A stretch of DNA of 35,274 nucleotides, from the NCBI GenBank assembly GCA_019359315.1, contig JAHHHO010000056.1, forward strand, positions 1 to 35,274. The letters run 5' to 3'. Source of the DNA: Myxacorys californica WJT36-NPBG1. GTDB taxonomy: Bacteria > Cyanobacteriota > Cyanobacteriia > Leptolyngbyales > Leptolyngbyaceae. Shown one piece after another: positions 32,231 through 35,274 of this stretch. How positions within the stretch are numbered: the stretch's first letter is position 1; each line of letters starts with the position of its first letter. The notes under the pieces were generated by a model. That model was not told where the DNA came from, made no database searches, and saw only the letters and a program-made list of their open reading frames with translations. The translations under genes and the position numbers were made by a program.

Positions 32231-32290
32231 GCGAATCGTCTGATCAGGCTAATCCACTAACGTTAGCTTGATTAAACGATTCGCTTTCTT
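32231..32290 (+). terminator. Terminator after the kinase-like gene; rest of 438-bp gap
   Basis: GCGAATCGT (32231-32239) pairs with ACGATTCGC (32276-32284), with inner GCTAA/TTAGC pairing and a T-rich tail. The gap continues to 32615; at about 32474-32499 a CGAAGTT/AACTTCG hairpin lies in the leader of the next gene. No other gene is seen in 32178-32615. Confidence 0.7.
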
Positions 32291-32615
32291 TTTGGTTTCT
32301 TAATGAGAAAGGTTTGCAAATAGAAAGATTTAGGATATTCTTGGTAGGTAGAGTACTGTTGACGCAAAGTTGCAATAAGCAAGGTGAAGTGTCAGCAGTC
32401 AGAACGTTGGAGGCAGAATTTGCGAGTTCAATCCTTAGCACCTAGGTACTTGGAAGTTCTCTGTACAAATTGCTCCGCGAAGTTTCAAAGAACTTCGTTT
32501 CGCAAAATTCAGTTGAGTGCTCGACCCTTGTTACCTGTGTGATTTTGAATGGATGCTCGAAGAATTTCTGAATTGCTCTCCCGTTAATGTCCACCTTACT
32601 TAAGAACCAATTGCA

Positions 32616-33275
32616 ATGAGTAAGAGCCACAAAGAATCTAAATTCCAGCTAGAGGGACGGTTTCTTGGCTACGTCTTTAAAGACGGCTATAAAGTAAAGC
32701 GTTTAGAACTAGTCACACCTGATTCGGAGTTTTCGATTAAGGTGACCAAAGAGTCAAGAGCGACCCTTGAACGATCGCTGTTACCTGGAGATTTGATTCG
32801 AGTCGTGGGGGTGCAGAAGCGGGACGCCAAAACGAATGCGGTAAAAATGAAGGCGACCTCGATTCATTTGACACCGGGCACGATCAGCGGCAAATCCGTA
32901 GAAATTGTAGAAGCACAGCCGATTGCTCAGACGAAGCCTGCGAAAATGAGCGTTCTCTACTGTCAGAAGTCAAGCTGCATGAAGCGGGGCGGTAAGGAAG
33001 CGTGTCATGCCCTCACTCAAGCCTTGAGCGATCGCGGACTTTCAGAAGAGGTTGCGGTGAAGGGAACAGGCTGCATGAAGGCGTGTAGCAAAGGCCCAAA
33101 TTTTGTATTTATGCCAGGAAAAGTTCGCTACACCAAAGTCAACGCGAAGGCAATTCCTGCCTTAGTAGATGAGCATTTCCCCCGGTTGGTCGAAGTTCAG
33201 CAGCCTGTGATTCCAGCACGGCTTGAAGTGACGGCAGAGACTCAAATTGTTGAACTGGCAGGCGCAGTACGGTAA
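32616..33275 (+). CDS. 2Fe-2S thioredoxin-like ferredoxin domain protein
   Basis: The 219-aa protein has an N-terminal beta-rich domain (about 1-90, OB-like, FLGYVFKDGYKVKRLELVTP), a linker, and a C-terminal thioredoxin-like ferredoxin domain with CQKSSCMKRGGKEAC and GTGCMKACSKGPN; the first Cys of each pair and the two of the GC-x3-C set are the expected ligands of a 2Fe-2S cluster. Such proteins carry electrons in the cytoplasm. The N-terminal domain is an addition seen in cyanobacteria. Followed after 52 bp by a methyltransferase-like gene on the same strand. Confidence 0.88.
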   Translation: MSKSHKESKFQLEGRFLGYVFKDGYKVKRLELVTPDSEFSIKVTKESRATLERSLLPGDLIRVVGVQKRDAKTNAVKMKATSIHLTPGTISGKSVEIVEAQPIAQTKPAKMSVLYCQKSSCMKRGGKEACHALTQALSDRGLSEEVAVKGTGCMKACSKGPNFVFMPGKVRYTKVNAKAIPALVDEHFPRLVEVQQPVIPARLEVTAETQIVELAGAVR

Positions 33276-33327
33276 GTCTTTACGGTAAGTCTCTGTAGAT
33301 TGCGGGTTGCCAGTTTGGGGGTGAGCG

Positions 33328-34026
33328 ATGGGGCTGCGACTAGACCAAGTAGTGCCGTGGGGGCGATCGCGCTTAGAATACTGTCAGATGTTTGGCCTAA
33401 CCGCTAGTGATTTGCATCGCACCCTGCTAGATGTAGCTGGAGGCCCTGCGAGCTTCAATGCCGAGATGACGCAGCAAGGCTACTCAGTGATCTCTTGTGA
33501 TCCGCTCTACCAGTTTTCGGCAACAGAAATTCGTACCCGAATTGAGGAAACGTCTCCTGTAATCATCGAGAAAGTTCAAGCATCGCGGGACAAATTCGTG
33601 TGGACAACGCTGCGATCGCCAGAAGAATTGATCGCCACGCGAATGACGGCAATGCACCAATTTTTAGAGGACTTCTCGGTAGGATTGCAGCAAGGTCGGT
33701 ATCGTTCAGGCGAACTTCCAGAGTTGCCGTTCGATCAGCAGCAGTTTGATTTAGCGTTAAGTTCTCACTTGCTGTTCACGTATTCAGACCAGTTGCCGTT
33801 GGAATTTCACATTGCATCCGTTTTAGAGATGTGTCGAGTGGCATCTGAAGTGAGAATTTTTCCGCTGCTGATCAATATGACCGGAGAACGTTCAGGGTTT
33901 GTGCAGCCTGTAATAGATGCTGTGCGATCGCAAGGTCATCGCGTTGAGATTTGTACTGTGCCTTACGAATTTCAGAAAGGTGGTAATGAAATGATGAAAA
34001 TTACTCACTCGCGATCGCTCAAGTGA
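33328..34026 (+). CDS. SAM-dependent methyltransferase-like protein
   Basis: The 232-aa product has a Rossmann-like core: LLDVAGGPASFNAEM near residues 32-46 stands at the SAM-binding motif I, VISCDPLYQF follows as strand 2 with the acidic residue, and FDLALSSHLLF near 138-148 is the motif IV strand. The glycine-rich motif reads DVAGGPAS, which is a relaxed version. A conserved cyanobacterial family of unknown substrate. A GAGCG-containing leader precedes the ATG. No partner gene is visible except the ferredoxin-like protein upstream, with which it may be cotranscribed. Confidence 0.8.
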   Translation: MGLRLDQVVPWGRSRLEYCQMFGLTASDLHRTLLDVAGGPASFNAEMTQQGYSVISCDPLYQFSATEIRTRIEETSPVIIEKVQASRDKFVWTTLRSPEELIATRMTAMHQFLEDFSVGLQQGRYRSGELPELPFDQQQFDLALSSHLLFTYSDQLPLEFHIASVLEMCRVASEVRIFPLLINMTGERSGFVQPVIDAVRSQGHRVEICTVPYEFQKGGNEMMKITHSRSLK

Positions 34027-34093
34027 GTTAGTAATGGTGAGTGAGTAATGTCGCTGGTAGATGCTGATTCAAACCTTTCTAATTCTGAGGTGG

Positions 34094-35274
34094 CTAGGGT
34101 GTCGCTGGAGAAGCACTGACTTTAAAGACTTCCACCGATCGCTGCAGTTCTTCTGCCACAGCAGCCGTTTGACGCAGGGCGGTCGAGACTTGCCGTGACG
34201 AGTTAGAGGTGCGCGTCGAAACCTGAGCAACATCCTTCACTAGATCTGTGACCGAATGGGCAGTTTGCATTTGCGAATCCATTGCTTCCACAACAGATCT
34301 CACGAGTTCATCGATCTGAGTGGATAAATGGACAATATGCACCAAGCTTTGTTTGGAGTTTTTCACCGAGTGGGCGCTGTCTACCACCTGCACCGCGCTT
34401 TGTCCCATTACATCCACGACTCCGTGCGTTTGTTGCTGAATCGCCTCAACAATCTTTTCCACCTCACGGGCAGCAGTGGCGGATCGAGAGGCTAACTCTC
34501 CAATTTCAGAGGCAACGATCGCAAACCCGCGTCCTTGCTCTCCGGCGCGGGAAGCTTCGAGACTGGCATTGATTGCTAAAACATCGGTTTGCGCTGCTAA
34601 TTCCTGAATCAGGGACACAATTCGCGCAATCTGCTGAGATGATTCACCCAAATGTTTTACCGTTTGAGTTGCGCCTTCAATCGTCGATCGCAATGTCATG
34701 ATACTGCGAACACTCGATTCCATTGCAGTTTTTCCCATCTGCGCCGCCGTCGATGCAGATTGCGCGACGCCCGCCGTCTGACGTGCCCGTTCAGTCACCA
34801 TTTGTACCGATTGAGTTATCTGCTCAACCGAGTCTAGAATACGAGCCGTTTCATAGGTCTGGTTCAGCGATTCGTCACTCAGTTGCCGCACAGACCCCTC
34901 ATTTTCATTCAACAAACGATGCACTCGAGTAGCAGACTGCTGCACTTGCAGGACGATTTGACGAAGACTCTCGACGATCGCATTAAAGGAACCTGCAACC
35001 GTGCCGATATCACCAGAGACAACGCTGGCGCGAACCGTTAGATCTCCCCGCGCGACTCCTTGAACTTCACCTAACAATTGAATAATGTGTTGCTGCAATG
35101 ATTCTTTTAGCATCTCCGACTCTTGCAGCGCCTCTTGACGCTCTTGCAACGGTAATGTCAGGTTAACCGGAATGTAGAATAATCGTACTGGTTCAACGTT
35201 GATCGCACCGACTTGCCGATGTATTCCCGTCATCGATTCCCTGGCGAAATTATTAGCTACTGCGTTTGGCTCTA
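34094..35274 (-). CDS. Methyl-accepting chemotaxis protein, 5' end beyond window
   Basis: The frame stays open past the ATG at 35233 to the window edge (..PNAVANNFARES before MTGIH), so the start is outside. Visible are a linker (LTLPLQERQEALQES), a HAMP-like region (about 60 residues, EVQGVARGDLTVRASVVSGDIGTV) and a long helical signalling domain with the hairpin tip ELAAQTDVLAINASLEASRAGEQGRGFAIVASEIGELA, the conserved CheA/CheW-contact sequence. It would control twitching motility or phototaxis in cyanobacteria (PixJ/McpA-like). The missing N-terminus should hold the sensor and membrane part. Confidence 0.9.
   Translation of the reverse strand, partial: EPNAVANNFARESMTGIHRQVGAINVEPVRLFYIPVNLTLPLQERQEALQESEMLKESLQQHIIQLLGEVQGVARGDLTVRASVVSGDIGTVAGSFNAIVESLRQIVLQVQQSATRVHRLLNENEGSVRQLSDESLNQTYETARILDSVEQITQSVQMVTERARQTAGVAQSASTAAQMGKTAMESSVRSIMTLRSTIEGATQTVKHLGESSQQIARIVSLIQELAAQTDVLAINASLEASRAGEQGRGFAIVASEIGELASRSATAAREVEKIVEAIQQQTHGVVDVMGQSAVQVVDSAHSVKNSKQSLVHIVHLSTQIDELVRSVVEAMDSQMQTAHSVTDLVKDVAQVSTRTSNSSRQVSTALRQTAAVAEELQRSVEVFKVSASPATP

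Overview
The window comes from a cyanobacterial chromosome. HIP1-type GCGATCGC sites are frequent, and the right half carries families typical of cyanobacteria: a cyanobacterial-type glutamate-cysteine ligase, DUF3318 and DUF1350 proteins, a LysM/M23 envelope protein and a 2Fe-2S thioredoxin-like protein. I cannot name the genus.

Left part (1 to about 19946): an integrated, provirus-like element. Its right end abuts the 3' end of a minus-strand tRNA-Met(CAT) gene, with a tyrosine recombinase beside it. Its left end is outside the window. From left to right it holds: a Gly-rich 761-aa protein; a tightly packed plus-strand operon (2614-5983) that looks virion-like (a tandem-duplicated small protein, a basic protein, two proteins with beta-rich appendage-like domains, a membrane coiled-coil protein); three consecutive hairpins; an accessory island (6133-11820); a minus-strand operon of small, mostly membrane proteins (14199 to 11831), whose last gene has an in-frame TAG; a small membrane protein; an XRE repressor with palindromic operators; four small early-type genes including a free-standing GIY-YIG domain; a primase-helicase with iteron-like repeats inside its 3' end; and the integrase. 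I see no terminase, portal, tail tube or Zot-like ATPase in the window.

The island reads as a group of integron-type gene cassettes without an integron integrase. Each cassette gene (F420-reductase-like protein, anchored unknown protein, unknown acidic protein, RibD/DHFR-like protein, and a frameshifted pentapeptide-repeat/PD-(D/E)XK nuclease) lies between attC-like imperfect palindromes. Several are also preceded by copies of a roughly 228-bp repeat made of three 41-bp hairpin units. The last block is inverted, and a 160-bp inverted-repeat element marks the join. The nuclease gene is broken at a perfect 24-bp-arm palindrome.

Right part (20019-35274): ordinary chromosomal genes. These are the LysM/M23 protein, TrmL-type tRNA methyltransferase, GshA, an AI-2E family permease, a peptidoglycan-binding M15-like peptidase, DUF3318, a small membrane protein, a HTH-like protein, a DUF1350 hydrolase, a histidine-kinase-like protein with a degenerate ATPase half, a ferredoxin-like protein, a methyltransferase-like protein, and a chemotaxis receptor that runs off the right edge.
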